Positions 16,034 to 24,919 of a stretch of 63,343 nucleotides of DNA are shown piece after piece. The translations under genes and the position numbers were made by a program. The stretch comes from Cesiribacter andamanensis AMV16 (lineage in GTDB: Bacteria; Bacteroidota; Bacteroidia; Cytophagales; Cyclobacteriaceae): the NCBI RefSeq assembly GCF_000348925.1, contig NZ_AODQ01000011.1:1-63343 (forward strand), in the 5' to 3' direction. Below the pieces are notes generated by a model, which was given only the letters and a program-made list of their open reading frames with translations, was not told where the DNA came from and did not search any database. Each line of letters starts with the position of its first letter. Position 1 is the first letter of the stretch.

Positions 16034-18541
16034 ATGAAGAAGAATCTTTTACTAACACTATTCCTGACCATACTTAGCGGCGCGCTCTATGCCCAATCAG
16101 GCACCCTCTCCGGCCGGGTGCTGGATGGCGAAACGGGCGAACCGCTTCCCTTTACCACCGTGGCTGCCTTTACCGGCTCCGAGCTGGTTACCGGCACCAC
16201 CACCGGCGATAATGGCCGCTTTAGCCTGGAGCTGCCCTATGGCACCTACCGGGTGGTAATTCAATTTCTGTCCTATCAGGAAAAAACCTTTCCCACTGTA
16301 AGCCTTAGCGCCGATAAGCCGGCGCACAACTTTGGCGATGTAGCCCTGGCCGAAGCCGAAGAAACCCTGCAGGCCGTGGAGGTGGAAGCCCAGGCTCCTG
16401 AAATGCAGCTTTCGCTGGATAAAAAGATCTTTAGCGTGCAGGACAACCTGGCAGTAAAAGGGGGCTCGGCTACGGATGTACTGGACAATATCCCCTCCGT
16501 AAATGTGGATACCGAAGGCAATGTAAGCCTGCGGGGAAGTGAGAATGTGCGCATCCTCATCGATGGCAAGCCCAGCGGCCTTACCGGCGCCAATGCCCTG
16601 CGCCAGCTGCCGGCAGAGCTCATTGAGCGGGTAGAGGTGATCACTAACCCCAGTGCCCGCTATGAAGCCCAGGGCATGGCCGGCATCATCAACATTGTCC
16701 TGAAGAAAAACCAGAAAAATGGCCTCAATGGCTCCTTTGATGTTACCGCCGGCTACCCCCACAACTACGGCCTTGGCGCCAACATCAACGTGCGCCGCAA
16801 GGCAGCCAACTTTTTTGTGAACCTGAGCACCCGCTACCGGGAGAATCCGGGCGGCGGCTTCACCAATAACCGCTATGACAGCCAGCGCATCCTCTCGCTG
16901 TCAGATGAGGAAGAGCCCCTGACCTACAACCGGCTCAACCAGGATCGGGAGCGCATGCGTACGGGCTGGTCGCACAACATCCGCCTGGGCTCCGATGTGT
17001 ACCTCAACCAGCACAATACCCTTACCGGATCCTTTTTGTACAGCACCGGCCCCGGCGTCAATACCTCCAGCCTCACCAACAACTTTCTGCTGGGCCAAAA
17101 CCTGCAGATCTTCAGCCTCCGGGAAGAAGTAGAAAACGAGCAGGACCAGAACCTGGAGTGGGCCCTGGATTACCGCAAAACCTTTGATAAAAAAGACCGT
17201 CTGCTCACCGGTACGGTGCAGTACCGCCTGCGTACCGAAGAAGAACTGGCCGATTTTAATGAGCGCTACTTTCTGCCCGGCCGGGAGCCGGCCCCGCGCA
17301 TGCCCGACATTCAGCGCTCCGATAATGACGAAAGCCAGCAAAACACCCTGATCCAGTTTGATTATGTAGACCCCATTGGCGACAAAGGCCAGTGGGAAAT
17401 GGGTACGCGCAACAGCTTTCGCCGCATCAATACCGATTACCGGGTAGACTCCCTCTCAGGTGGCACCTACTTCCCCATGGACCGTTTCAACAATAATTTT
17501 GAGTATGTTGAAGACATTTATGCCCTTTATGCCCAGCTGGGCATGAAGCATGAGCCCTTCTCCTACCAGCTGGGGCTGCGGGCCGAGTACAGTGTGATTG
17601 ATACCGAACTTAAAACCACGGGAGAAGAAAACTCCAGGGATTACCTGAACCTCTTCCCCTCGGCTTTTCTGACCTATAGCTTTTCCAAGCTTTCATCGCT
17701 GCAGCTTAGCTACAGCCGCCGGGTGCGCCGCCCGGGCTTCCGGGAGCTGAACCCCTTCCGCTCCTTTACCGATCCGCGCAACATTCGCCTGGGCAATCCC
17801 AACCTTGACCCTGAGTTTACGCACTCTATGGAACTGGGCTACCTGCGCAACTTCAGCAAGGGGTCGCTCACCAGTAGCCTGTTCTACCGCCATACCGAAG
17901 GCCTCATTCAGTGGTATAGCACGCTGGAAGCTACCCCCGGCGAGGGCACGGATGATCAGGAGAACATTACCATCATCAATCAGCCGCTCAACCTGGGCAC
18001 CCGGGATGATCTGGGGGTAGAGCTGGTCGGCTCCTTTGACCTGAACAAGTGGTGGACAATCAACCAAAGCCTGAACGTGTTCCATTCCACCACCAATGCA
18101 AGCAACATTGACCAGGAACTGGCCACCCGGGAAAACCTGTCGGTGCAGACCCTGGGCTGGCAGACCCGTTTCAACAGCCGCATGCGCCTGGGCAAGGGGC
18201 TTAACCTGCAGCAGACCTTCTTTTACATGGGACCTCAGGATATGCCCCAGGGCCGCCGCCTCTCCATGTACATGCTCAACCTGGGGGCCAGCAAAGACAT
18301 CCTCAACAACAAGGCCACCATTTCGCTGAGTGTGGATGACCTGCTGAACAGCCGCAAATGGCGCATGGAGCGCCTGGGCACCGGCTTTACCTCCGAGTCG
18401 GAATTCCAGTGGCGCCGCCGCTCGGTGAGCATTAACTTCAACTACCGCCTGAATCAGGACCGCCGCTCCAGCCGCAAAGACAACCGGCAGGATCGTCAGG
18501 AACGTCAGGAAGGGAATGGCGAAGAAATGGGCGAGTTTTAA
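16034..18541 (+). CDS. TonB-dependent-receptor-type outer membrane protein
   Basis: 835 residues from the ATG at 16034 (MKKNLLLTLFLTILSGALYAQ, signal peptide). Residues 22-105 form a carboxypeptidase-regulatory-like beta-sandwich (GTLSGRVLDGETGEPLPFTTV), as at the N-terminus of Bacteroidota receptors. A plug domain follows (FSVQDNLAVKGGSATDVLDN, VRILIDGKPSG, ERVEVITNPSARYEAQG). The rest is a C-terminal outer-membrane beta-barrel of the OMP_b-brl_3 type with RRVRRPGFRELNPF. The tail is basic and Gln/Arg-rich (RQDRQERQEG). Such proteins take up nutrients or signals across the outer membrane with TonB energy. No SusD-like partner is adjacent, so the substrate cannot be inferred. Confidence 0.93.
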   Translation: MKKNLLLTLFLTILSGALYAQSGTLSGRVLDGETGEPLPFTTVAAFTGSELVTGTTTGDNGRFSLELPYGTYRVVIQFLSYQEKTFPTVSLSADKPAHNFGDVALAEAEETLQAVEVEAQAPEMQLSLDKKIFSVQDNLAVKGGSATDVLDNIPSVNVDTEGNVSLRGSENVRILIDGKPSGLTGANALRQLPAELIERVEVITNPSARYEAQGMAGIINIVLKKNQKNGLNGSFDVTAGYPHNYGLGANINVRRKAANFFVNLSTRYRENPGGGFTNNRYDSQRILSLSDEEEPLTYNRLNQDRERMRTGWSHNIRLGSDVYLNQHNTLTGSFLYSTGPGVNTSSLTNNFLLGQNLQIFSLREEVENEQDQNLEWALDYRKTFDKKDRLLTGTVQYRLRTEEELADFNERYFLPGREPAPRMPDIQRSDNDESQQNTLIQFDYVDPIGDKGQWEMGTRNSFRRINTDYRVDSLSGGTYFPMDRFNNNFEYVEDIYALYAQLGMKHEPFSYQLGLRAEYSVIDTELKTTGEENSRDYLNLFPSAFLTYSFSKLSSLQLSYSRRVRRPGFRELNPFRSFTDPRNIRLGNPNLDPEFTHSMELGYLRNFSKGSLTSSLFYRHTEGLIQWYSTLEATPGEGTDDQENITIINQPLNLGTRDDLGVELVGSFDLNKWWTINQSLNVFHSTTNASNIDQELATRENLSVQTLGWQTRFNSRMRLGKGLNLQQTFFYMGPQDMPQGRRLSMYMLNLGASKDILNNKATISLSVDDLLNSRKWRMERLGTGFTSESEFQWRRRSVSINFNYRLNQDRRSSRKDNRQDRQERQEGNGEEMGEF

Positions 18542-18565
18542 GCAACGTGCCACTGGTACAAAAGA

Positions 18566-18602
18566 GCCCCAGCCTATACCCAGGCTGGGGCCCTTTTATT
18601 TT
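18566..18602 (+). terminator. Intrinsic terminator after the receptor gene
   Basis: Perfect 10-bp stem GCCCCAGCCT/AGGCTGGGGC with a six-base loop and TTTTATTTT. Confidence 0.88.
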
Positions 18603-18672
18603 GGTCCGATAAGGGGCACGCCCAGCTACCACCCAAGCCATGGCATATCCGCTGCCGGCTGAGCGGCCTGGC

Positions 18673-19068
18673 TTAGGCCTGTGGCACTTCCAGCAGGGAT
18701 ATTTCTGCCAGCGGACCCGATACTGGTATAGGGTCCTGCTGCTCGGCAGGGGGTGTTGTGCTGCGGCTGGCATACCAGCGGCGGGTCTTCACTTTTAGCA
18801 ATTCCCGCTCCAGGATCATATGGGCAATTTGCCGTGAGGGACTATCGGCCAGCAGGGCCTCCCGAAATTTATGATCGGGAATATCAATGCGGTAAAGCGC
18901 CTGCATGAGGCGCTCCATGTCTCTTTCCAGCAGATAGGCTACCTGCCTGTGGAGGGCGTCTAAAAAATCCTGCTGACTGGCGGTAGCCAGCAGGGCCTGG
19001 TGCTGTTCTTCCAGCACCCCATGCTGCTGCAGAAGCCGGGCGGCTTCTTCTAATTCAGAATGTTGCAT
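18673..19068 (-). CDS. Uncharacterised cytoplasmic helical protein
   Basis: 131 residues from the ATG at 19068 (MQHSELEEAARLLQQHGVLEE); an upstream in-frame ATG at 19134 would add 22 residues of unlike composition. The protein is almost wholly alpha-helical and charged, with no signal peptide or membrane segment and a Pro/Ser-rich tail. Codon use matches its neighbours and the frame is clean. I do not recognise a family. It faces the receptor gene tail to tail. Confidence 0.7.
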   Translation of the reverse strand: MQHSELEEAARLLQQHGVLEEQHQALLATASQQDFLDALHRQVAYLLERDMERLMQALYRIDIPDHKFREALLADSPSRQIAHMILERELLKVKTRRWYASRSTTPPAEQQDPIPVSGPLAEISLLEVPQA

Positions 19069-19240
19069 GCACGATTGAAATAAGGTGGAGCTTAGCCTGC
19101 TATACGGGTTTAAAGGATAAAAAGATAAGCGCAACTCTTGTTTTATTGCCTGTAGAGCGGGACTTTTTTCGTGCAGCCAGGCAGCAGAGCCTATAGCACC
19201 CCGGGGGCTGCCGCAGCAGGCGTGTCATGCCCCGGCTACC

Positions 19241-19462
19241 CTAGCGAATATGGCCCTGGCTGTTGATCTCATCCAGGTCATAATCTTTGCCAATGCCCCA
19301 GCGCACCAGCTCGGCCAGTTCGTACTGCTCCAGGCTGATGCTGTCCTTCACCAGGTAGTTCTGGTTAGAGAGCCGCCGCATTACGGTAAACTCCCGTGTT
19401 TCGCCATAATTGGTTATCCTGTATGTATGCCCTACCCGCAGGGCATCAAATGCCATCGCCAT
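19241..19462 (-). CDS. Small conserved-looking protein of unknown function
   Basis: 73 residues: MAMAFDALRVGHTYRITNYGETREFTV, then NYLVKDSISLEQYELAELVRWG and an acidic end. The first half looks like a small beta-barrel and the second like a helix. No signal peptide. Small cytoplasmic proteins of this style are common in this phylum, but I can name no function. It lies downstream of the large cargo gene, separated from it by a terminator. Confidence 0.72.
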   Translation of the reverse strand: MAMAFDALRVGHTYRITNYGETREFTVMRRLSNQNYLVKDSISLEQYELAELVRWGIGKDYDLDEINSQGHIR

Positions 19463-19486
19463 GTATTCTCAATTAATCCCCAAAAG

Positions 19487-19518
19487 AAAGCGCTTCTCCC
19501 GAAAGAAAAGCGCTTTTT
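19487..19518 (-). terminator. Terminator after the beta-helix cargo gene
   Basis: AAAGCGCTT (19487-19495) and its reverse complement (19508-19516); on the minus strand the stem is followed by TCTTTTG. It lies 16 bases past the stop of the 19534-24144 gene. Confidence 0.65.
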
Positions 19519-19533
19519 GCCAAATAGTTCAAA

Positions 19534-22500
19534 TTATTTCTTCACCAGCCGGTGGTGGCTGGTATAGGTGCCGGCGGTAATTTCCAGCACATACAAGCCG
19601 GCCGGCAGGTGCTGCAGCTGCCCAATGGGCATAATGGTTTCTCCCTTCTGCACATGCAACTGCTGCTCTGCCAGCAGGCGGCCATCGCTGTGGAGCACCC
19701 GCAGCTGCACCTGCTGATCCCGGCTGCCCTGCAGGTTCACTACCAGGTTGTGGGTGAAGGGGTTGGGGTAAATGCCGTTTACGGTAAAGTGGGGATTGCT
19801 CAGCTGCACCAGTACCACCGGGCTATACTCCCGGCTGCCGTCAATATCTACCTGTTCCAGGCGGTAGTAGAGCGGGCCGGCCAGCACCTCGGCTACGCCC
19901 ACATCGCTAAAGGTGTAGGCCAGTTCCTGCTGGCTGTTGCCCTCAGCCGCTTTGGAAGCGATGCTGCCCAGGGTAGTAAAGTCTACTCCATCCCGGGAGC
20001 GCTGCACCAGAAAGTGGCTGTTACCTTCTTCGGTAGCCGTGCGCCACTGCAGCACAACGTCCTTGCCCCTGAGCGCTGCGTCAAAGCTGATGAGGGTTAC
20101 GGGCAGGGGCGCCTGCGGGTTGGTGGTGCCAAAGGTAAAGATGCCCCGATCGCCCCCCTGGTTTCCAAAGCTGGACAGGCCCGGTGCCGACCGTAGCCGT
20201 CCCTCTTCGGGATCAGCAGCCGATTCCATTCCGTCATTCCCCTCATCCCGCCACCGGCTATCGTCCCTGCTCCAGCGGGCTACAAGCAGGTCTTCTTCCG
20301 CTACCTCTGCAATGCCCGATTGCTCATCCCAGTAAAGGGCCAGCTGGGCTGCAGCCGATCCGCCCAGCTGCTGTACCGTCCAGTACTCCTGCTCTGATAC
20401 CTGAGCCACCTCCTCAAAGGCGGCGGGATAGGCAGCGGGATCAGTAGGCACAGGGGCTGCCTCAGCATGGTAGGCCACTTTGAAGGAGGTAGTGCGATCC
20501 TGTTCGGTGATGACTGCCACCTGCCCCAGCCGGCCGGCATCCCCCACCGGAAACACGAAGTCCTCGGCCCGGCTAAAATGTTTAAGCATGGGTCCGGATA
20601 TATAAGCCGTATTAGAAGGATTGCCGTCTACTGCAGCATCGGGGCCCAGGCTTAGCAGGCTTTCTTCAGAGCTATAGAGCACCCCCTCTTCCAGCACCAG
20701 GGAGTGGCGTACAGAAAGGGTCTGAATCTCCTCCAGCCGTTTATCGCCCCCGCCGGTCAGCCGTAGCCTCCAGATCTCCAGTTCTGCTGTACTGTTGATG
20801 GTTTGCCGGGCAGCTCCATTGAGGGTAAGGGTACCTTGCCCTGCTTGCCAGTTTCCCTCATTTCGCAGCACCCCCATCAGCCGGATCTCTCCCGGGGCTG
20901 TGTACTGAATGGCGCCCCGGTTTGTAATGCCCTCCAGAAGGGGGTTTTGCAGCCCGCACTGTTGCAGCAGTGCATTGGCTGAGCCGATGGTAACACTTGC
21001 CCCCTCCAGCACCACCAGATTACGATAGTAGGCATTTGGGCTGGTGATCTGGGGCTGAAAACGCACAGTTTGCTCCCATATGCGGGTACCATTGGGCAAA
21101 ACACCTACCAGATTATTGGCCTCACAATCCGGTACCTGGCCCCGGCTCCAGTTGGCGGGATTGTCCCAGCGGCTGTCCTGTACCCCTATCCAGGCATTAA
21201 AGGCTTCGCTGGCCCCCATATCGGGATTGATGCGCACCACCTGGTCTATATCGGTGCCAACGTCTGCCAGCTCGGTGCCGGCATCAATGGTGGGGCTTTG
21301 GGGTGAAAGGGTCTCCAGTATGCGCAAATTACAGGCCTGTGGATCTACAAAGTAGCGTTCAACATTCTGGCTGATGGAGGCCAGGTCGTGCGACTGCCCC
21401 CCTGCTGCCAGGGTCATCTGCTGCCACTGCGGCAGATTGGCGGCCGAGTTGCCGGCGATGTAGCCAAAATCAGGATAGGGTGCTACCTCCCGGGCCTGGT
21501 AGAGCAGGTTATGGTTGGAGGAAATTCCGCTGCTGAGGCGGCTGTAGATCAGGTAATTTACCCCCTCTGTGGCCCGGGTATCCAGCAAAATATTATTTTT
21601 GATATCAATGGGCGCACTGCCCTCCCGCCGCAGCAGGTGGCTGGTACGGGCAGAGGCATTGCCCGGCCCATACATATATAAGGTGTTGTAGTAAACCTTT
21701 ACCGGCTGCTGGGCGGCGCTGTTGAGATACAGTCCGTGCAGGGAGGTGGTGCTTTGGGCCTGGGGAGTGGCAAGGGCCAGCATGTTGTTGGCAATCAGCA
21801 GCCCGCCACTCACATGCTGGGTATAGATGCCGGTGCTCCCATACAGCAGCGGGCTGATGGCAACGGCCTCTCCAAAGCTGCTGCCGTTGCGCAGATCACA
21901 GATCATATTCCGCTCTATGCGGGCCTGCGCAGCTGTGCCCCGGTACACAATCCCAATCAGATCGGCGCCCAGCCGGCCGCTCACATCCGCTGCTATGTTG
22001 CGGATGCTATTGTCCCGGATGTCGGGCACATTGGCCTGGCTATCTATGAATATGCCGCGGAACGTAAGATAGCTACCCCCTGCCCCGCTCCGGTTCCCCT
22101 TTAGTAGTACCCCCTCTATGCGATTGCCCACCACCGAGCCGGCCGTTTGCAGGGCCGGCCGGTTGCGAAACTGGATGGGGATAATGGCGTAGCCGCCCTG
22201 CAGCACACTGGCCTGCCCTGTAGAAATGGCAGTAAGCCCATAAAACTCGTTCTTCACAAAATCCACCCTGCCGGCATAGGCTACCGCCGAGAGGGCAAGC
22301 GCATCCCCTTCCAGCGGTGTGGCGCTGGTTTCGGCCGTAATGTTGGCAATCCTGTTATGCTCAAACAGCGCAGCCCCCTGCGGCGACTCAAAGCTTAGGG
22401 GCAGTATGCTGGCATAGGCCTGCTGGGGGCTGGTGGTGATAATGTGCAGGGGGGCTCCCCCGGCAAAGGGCTGCTGTCCGCCAAAATAATTCTGACGAAT

Positions 22501-24144
22501 GGTATAATCTGTACCGGAAAGAATGCGGATGCCCCGCAGGCTAAAGACATCGGACGAGGAATGGGTAAAGGTTGCCTGCCGCAGGTAGAAGTGATTTTGG
22601 TCAATGGTCCAGTTGGTGGAACCGGGGCCCAGCAGCAGCTCGGACGGATAATCGGGAGAAGCGCTGCCCTTGGCGCCAAAGCTGTAGAACTCATTACCCT
22701 GCACAAGCACCGCTTCATTGGGGCTGTTTTCTGCGGAACGGGAGGCCAGGGCATTTACCGGATACTGCTCTTCATAGCCTCCAATTTCATTATACTCAAT
22801 AGTGGCATGGCTATTACCCCCGGCAGTCCCATTCAGAAAAATCACTCCCTGCTGTGGATCGCTGCTGCGGCCCTGCAGCAGGCAGTAGCCCAGGTACACA
22901 TGGGTAGCACCCCTTTCCAGACCTATGGTTGGTGCAGTACCCGTATTGCGAAAGAGCAGGCCCTCTGGCACCTGCAGGCCGCTGGATCCGTTGGTGCTGC
23001 TGCGGCCATCAAGCCGCACCCAGTCGGCCCCGTTGAGCCGGATAAGGGCCCCTCTGGCTACATCGCTGCTGCCGCTGATCTGATAGGGCGTATTGCCGGG
23101 CCTGGGCCGGATGCTGATGGTATGTTGTGCACTGGCGCCGCTTAGTTCATTGAGGGCATGCTCACCGGTTTCATCGGGCAGGTGGCTGATCACCTCAAAT
23201 ACAAAAGGCCCATTGATTGCCTGCAGCTGGTTAAGCGCATGAAAAACACCCCCTGTGCGGGTAAGGCTGCTAAAATCCCCACCAACCCCTACCGTGTAGG
23301 TGCCCCCAGCCGGATTAAGGGCCGGAGGGGGTATATAGGCAGGCACGGACTCTATCAGAAAATTATCAAAATCGGCCAGGCCGGTGGCATTGGTATTGCG
23401 GGTTACGAACTTGATCTCCTGCAGGGGGGCGGGATTTGCCTGAACGGCTGCCTGTGCAGGCGCATCGTTGACCACCAGGGCCTGTCCTGCCCAGATATCT
23501 ACCCCCTGATGGGGTATTGTCTCAGGCAGGCCATTGGGCGCCAGATAGGTAAAAGCCCCTCCGGAATTATTCAGAAAGATGCTGATAGTGGTGCCACTGG
23601 CCGCAGTATGGCCGCCATTTGCCGTATTGTTAACCCGGTTCTCGATGCGGAAGCGGTCTGGCCCCGCCCACCGAAGCTCAACGGACGCAAACCGGCGGGC
23701 GTATTCAGGAAAATTTCGGTCGCGGGAAAGATCCCGCCCCACAAAAAAGGAGCCGAACGATACCGTCTGCCCGGCCCCAAGTCCGGGTGCCGATGTGCTC
23801 AGGTCAAACTGCAGACGCATGACGGCAGGGGTTTCAAACCCCTGATCTTTGATCCAGTATACCTGATTGTTGCTCTCCTTGCTGAGGCGCAGCACCCGTC
23901 GGCCCTGCAGGCTGGCCAGCGAAAAGGTGGTGTTGCCATCGGTTGAGGTCTGCAACAGCACATTTACCTGCTGTGCAGAGGGATTAGTGGCCTGCGAAAA
24001 TTCAGAAAGCGAGCCCAGCCTCTCAAAATCCTGCACCAGGATCTGCGCAGGCGCCCGCAGTGAAAGGAGTAGCAAAAAGGAGATAAAGGTAAGGGAGAGA
24101 AAGGAGGGGGATTGCGCCGGGGGGGTGTGTAAATGTAGTTGCAT
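19534..24144 (-). CDS. Large right-handed beta-helix T9SS cargo protein
   Basis: 1536 residues from the ATG at 24144; a GTG at 24162 is an alternative start. A signal peptide (FLSLTFISFLLLLSLRAPAQ) precedes a ~230-residue lectin-like beta-domain with a Val-Asn-Asp-Ala motif. A long parallel beta-helix region follows (GTYTVGVGGDFSSLT, then many N-rich coils such as HATIEYNEIGG and GNEFYSFGAKG, about residues 260-960). Near residues 1000-1230 are a calcium-type DIDQVVR stretch and further beta-repeats. The C-terminus has a WDEQSGIAEV-type domain and a type A sorting domain (NGIYPNPFTHNLVVNL ... LYVLEITAG). Parallel beta-helices often bind or cut polysaccharide, but no lyase catalytic signature is clear to me. 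Confidence 0.9.
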   Translation of the reverse strand: MQLHLHTPPAQSPSFLSLTFISFLLLLSLRAPAQILVQDFERLGSLSEFSQATNPSAQQVNVLLQTSTDGNTTFSLASLQGRRVLRLSKESNNQVYWIKDQGFETPAVMRLQFDLSTSAPGLGAGQTVSFGSFFVGRDLSRDRNFPEYARRFASVELRWAGPDRFRIENRVNNTANGGHTAASGTTISIFLNNSGGAFTYLAPNGLPETIPHQGVDIWAGQALVVNDAPAQAAVQANPAPLQEIKFVTRNTNATGLADFDNFLIESVPAYIPPPALNPAGGTYTVGVGGDFSSLTRTGGVFHALNQLQAINGPFVFEVISHLPDETGEHALNELSGASAQHTISIRPRPGNTPYQISGSSDVARGALIRLNGADWVRLDGRSSTNGSSGLQVPEGLLFRNTGTAPTIGLERGATHVYLGYCLLQGRSSDPQQGVIFLNGTAGGNSHATIEYNEIGGYEEQYPVNALASRSAENSPNEAVLVQGNEFYSFGAKGSASPDYPSELLLGPGSTNWTIDQNHFYLRQATFTHSSSDVFSLRGIRILSGTDYTIRQNYFGGQQPFAGGAPLHIITTSPQQAYASILPLSFESPQGAALFEHNRIANITAETSATPLEGDALALSAVAYAGRVDFVKNEFYGLTAISTGQASVLQGGYAIIPIQFRNRPALQTAGSVVGNRIEGVLLKGNRSGAGGSYLTFRGIFIDSQANVPDIRDNSIRNIAADVSGRLGADLIGIVYRGTAAQARIERNMICDLRNGSSFGEAVAISPLLYGSTGIYTQHVSGGLLIANNMLALATPQAQSTTSLHGLYLNSAAQQPVKVYYNTLYMYGPGNASARTSHLLRREGSAPIDIKNNILLDTRATEGVNYLIYSRLSSGISSNHNLLYQAREVAPYPDFGYIAGNSAANLPQWQQMTLAAGGQSHDLASISQNVERYFVDPQACNLRILETLSPQSPTIDAGTELADVGTDIDQVVRINPDMGASEAFNAWIGVQDSRWDNPANWSRGQVPDCEANNLVGVLPNGTRIWEQTVRFQPQITSPNAYYRNLVVLEGASVTIGSANALLQQCGLQNPLLEGITNRGAIQYTAPGEIRLMGVLRNEGNWQAGQGTLTLNGAARQTINSTAELEIWRLRLTGGGDKRLEEIQTLSVRHSLVLEEGVLYSSEESLLSLGPDAAVDGNPSNTAYISGPMLKHFSRAEDFVFPVGDAGRLGQVAVITEQDRTTSFKVAYHAEAAPVPTDPAAYPAAFEEVAQVSEQEYWTVQQLGGSAAAQLALYWDEQSGIAEVAEEDLLVARWSRDDSRWRDEGNDGMESAADPEEGRLRSAPGLSSFGNQGGDRGIFTFGTTNPQAPLPVTLISFDAALRGKDVVLQWRTATEEGNSHFLVQRSRDGVDFTTLGSIASKAAEGNSQQELAYTFSDVGVAEVLAGPLYYRLEQVDIDGSREYSPVVLVQLSNPHFTVNGIYPNPFTHNLVVNLQGSRDQQVQLRVLHSDGRLLAEQQLHVQKGETIMPIGQLQHLPAGLYVLEITAGTYTSHHRLVKK

Positions 24145-24317
24145 AGGCTTCTTCTTTTGCACTATTCATACAGCTCTGTGAAGCTTTCACCCTTATATAC
24201 CCGCTTGCGGTAGCAAGTGTTACCAATGCGGCTAAAATTCTTACCACCACACAATCAGCCATTTACCAGCCACTTTTCCGGAAACAGATCTTTGTTTGGC
24301 CACTGATCAGGCAGCAT

Positions 24318-24344
24318 AAAAAAAACCGGTGCGTTTTGCACCGG
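24318..24344 (-). terminator. Intrinsic terminator after the 24371 gene
   Basis: Stem CCGGTGC/GCACCGG with a five-base loop; on the minus strand it is followed by eight T. Confidence 0.8.
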
Positions 24345-24370
24345 CTTTGTATTTCCTTTTGGCTAGCCTT

Positions 24371-24760
24371 TTAAGTTACTGCTTCTTTCTGCGGGTAGAG
24401 GTGTTTTTCGTAGTTTTCTTCATTCATCCAAAAATCCCGGCACTCCTGCCGGCATTTTTCCAGAAAGTCCGGATCGCGCTTCAGCTCCTTCCACTGGCCC
24501 AGGCCTACCTTCTCACACATCTTAAAGAAAGTGTCGCCCTGTCCCTTGGGCTTTATTTTTACCAGCGAACTCAGTAAGGGTCTGCCCTGCTTAAACTCTT
24601 CTGTGCTAATCTCATTCAAAATCTCTCCCAGCATGTTCTTTTCATGATTGCTTTCCAGGTTCAATCCAAGGCTCATCTGGTACACCAGATTGGGATAGGA
24701 TATGGGAGATTCATCTAGACGGGCAATCTGGATCAGCTTTTTTCTAATACGTTCGTTCAT
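24371..24760 (-). CDS. Uncharacterised protein, winged-helix-like N-terminus
   Basis: 129 residues. The N-terminus (MNERIRKKLIQIARLDESPISYPNLVYQM) looks like a small helix-turn-helix or winged-helix unit. LGEILNEIS, GRPLLSSLV and GDTFFKMCEKVG follow, ending DFWMNEENY. The combination of a GRPLLSALV-like motif with a later GFF-like helix recalls a widespread small family of unknown function that I have seen near restriction and HNH genes; this recollection is not proof. Its own terminator follows, and the terminator at 24870 separates it from the operon upstream, so it is probably transcribed separately. Confidence 0.75.
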   Translation of the reverse strand: MNERIRKKLIQIARLDESPISYPNLVYQMSLGLNLESNHEKNMLGEILNEISTEEFKQGRPLLSSLVKIKPKGQGDTFFKMCEKVGLGQWKELKRDPDFLEKCRQECRDFWMNEENYEKHLYPQKEAVT

Positions 24761-24869
24761 AGACTAAAAAGTAAAATAGCACCTAAACCTTTCAGACAAG
24801 GCCTCGTTTAATAGGCCTTATTTATGTATAACCCCAAAAAGGGGCGAATGGTTTAGCCTTTTACAGGCA

Positions 24870-24896
24870 AAAAGCCAGCTTTATAGGCTGGCTTTT
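24870..24896 (-). terminator. Terminator closing the nine-gene operon
   Basis: AAAAGCCAGC/GCTGGCTTTT with a seven-base loop and, on the minus strand, TTTTTGCC. It lies 24 bases past the stop of the protease gene. Confidence 0.75.
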
Positions 24897-24919
24897 GCAC
24901 GTATCTACGGTAGGCTATT

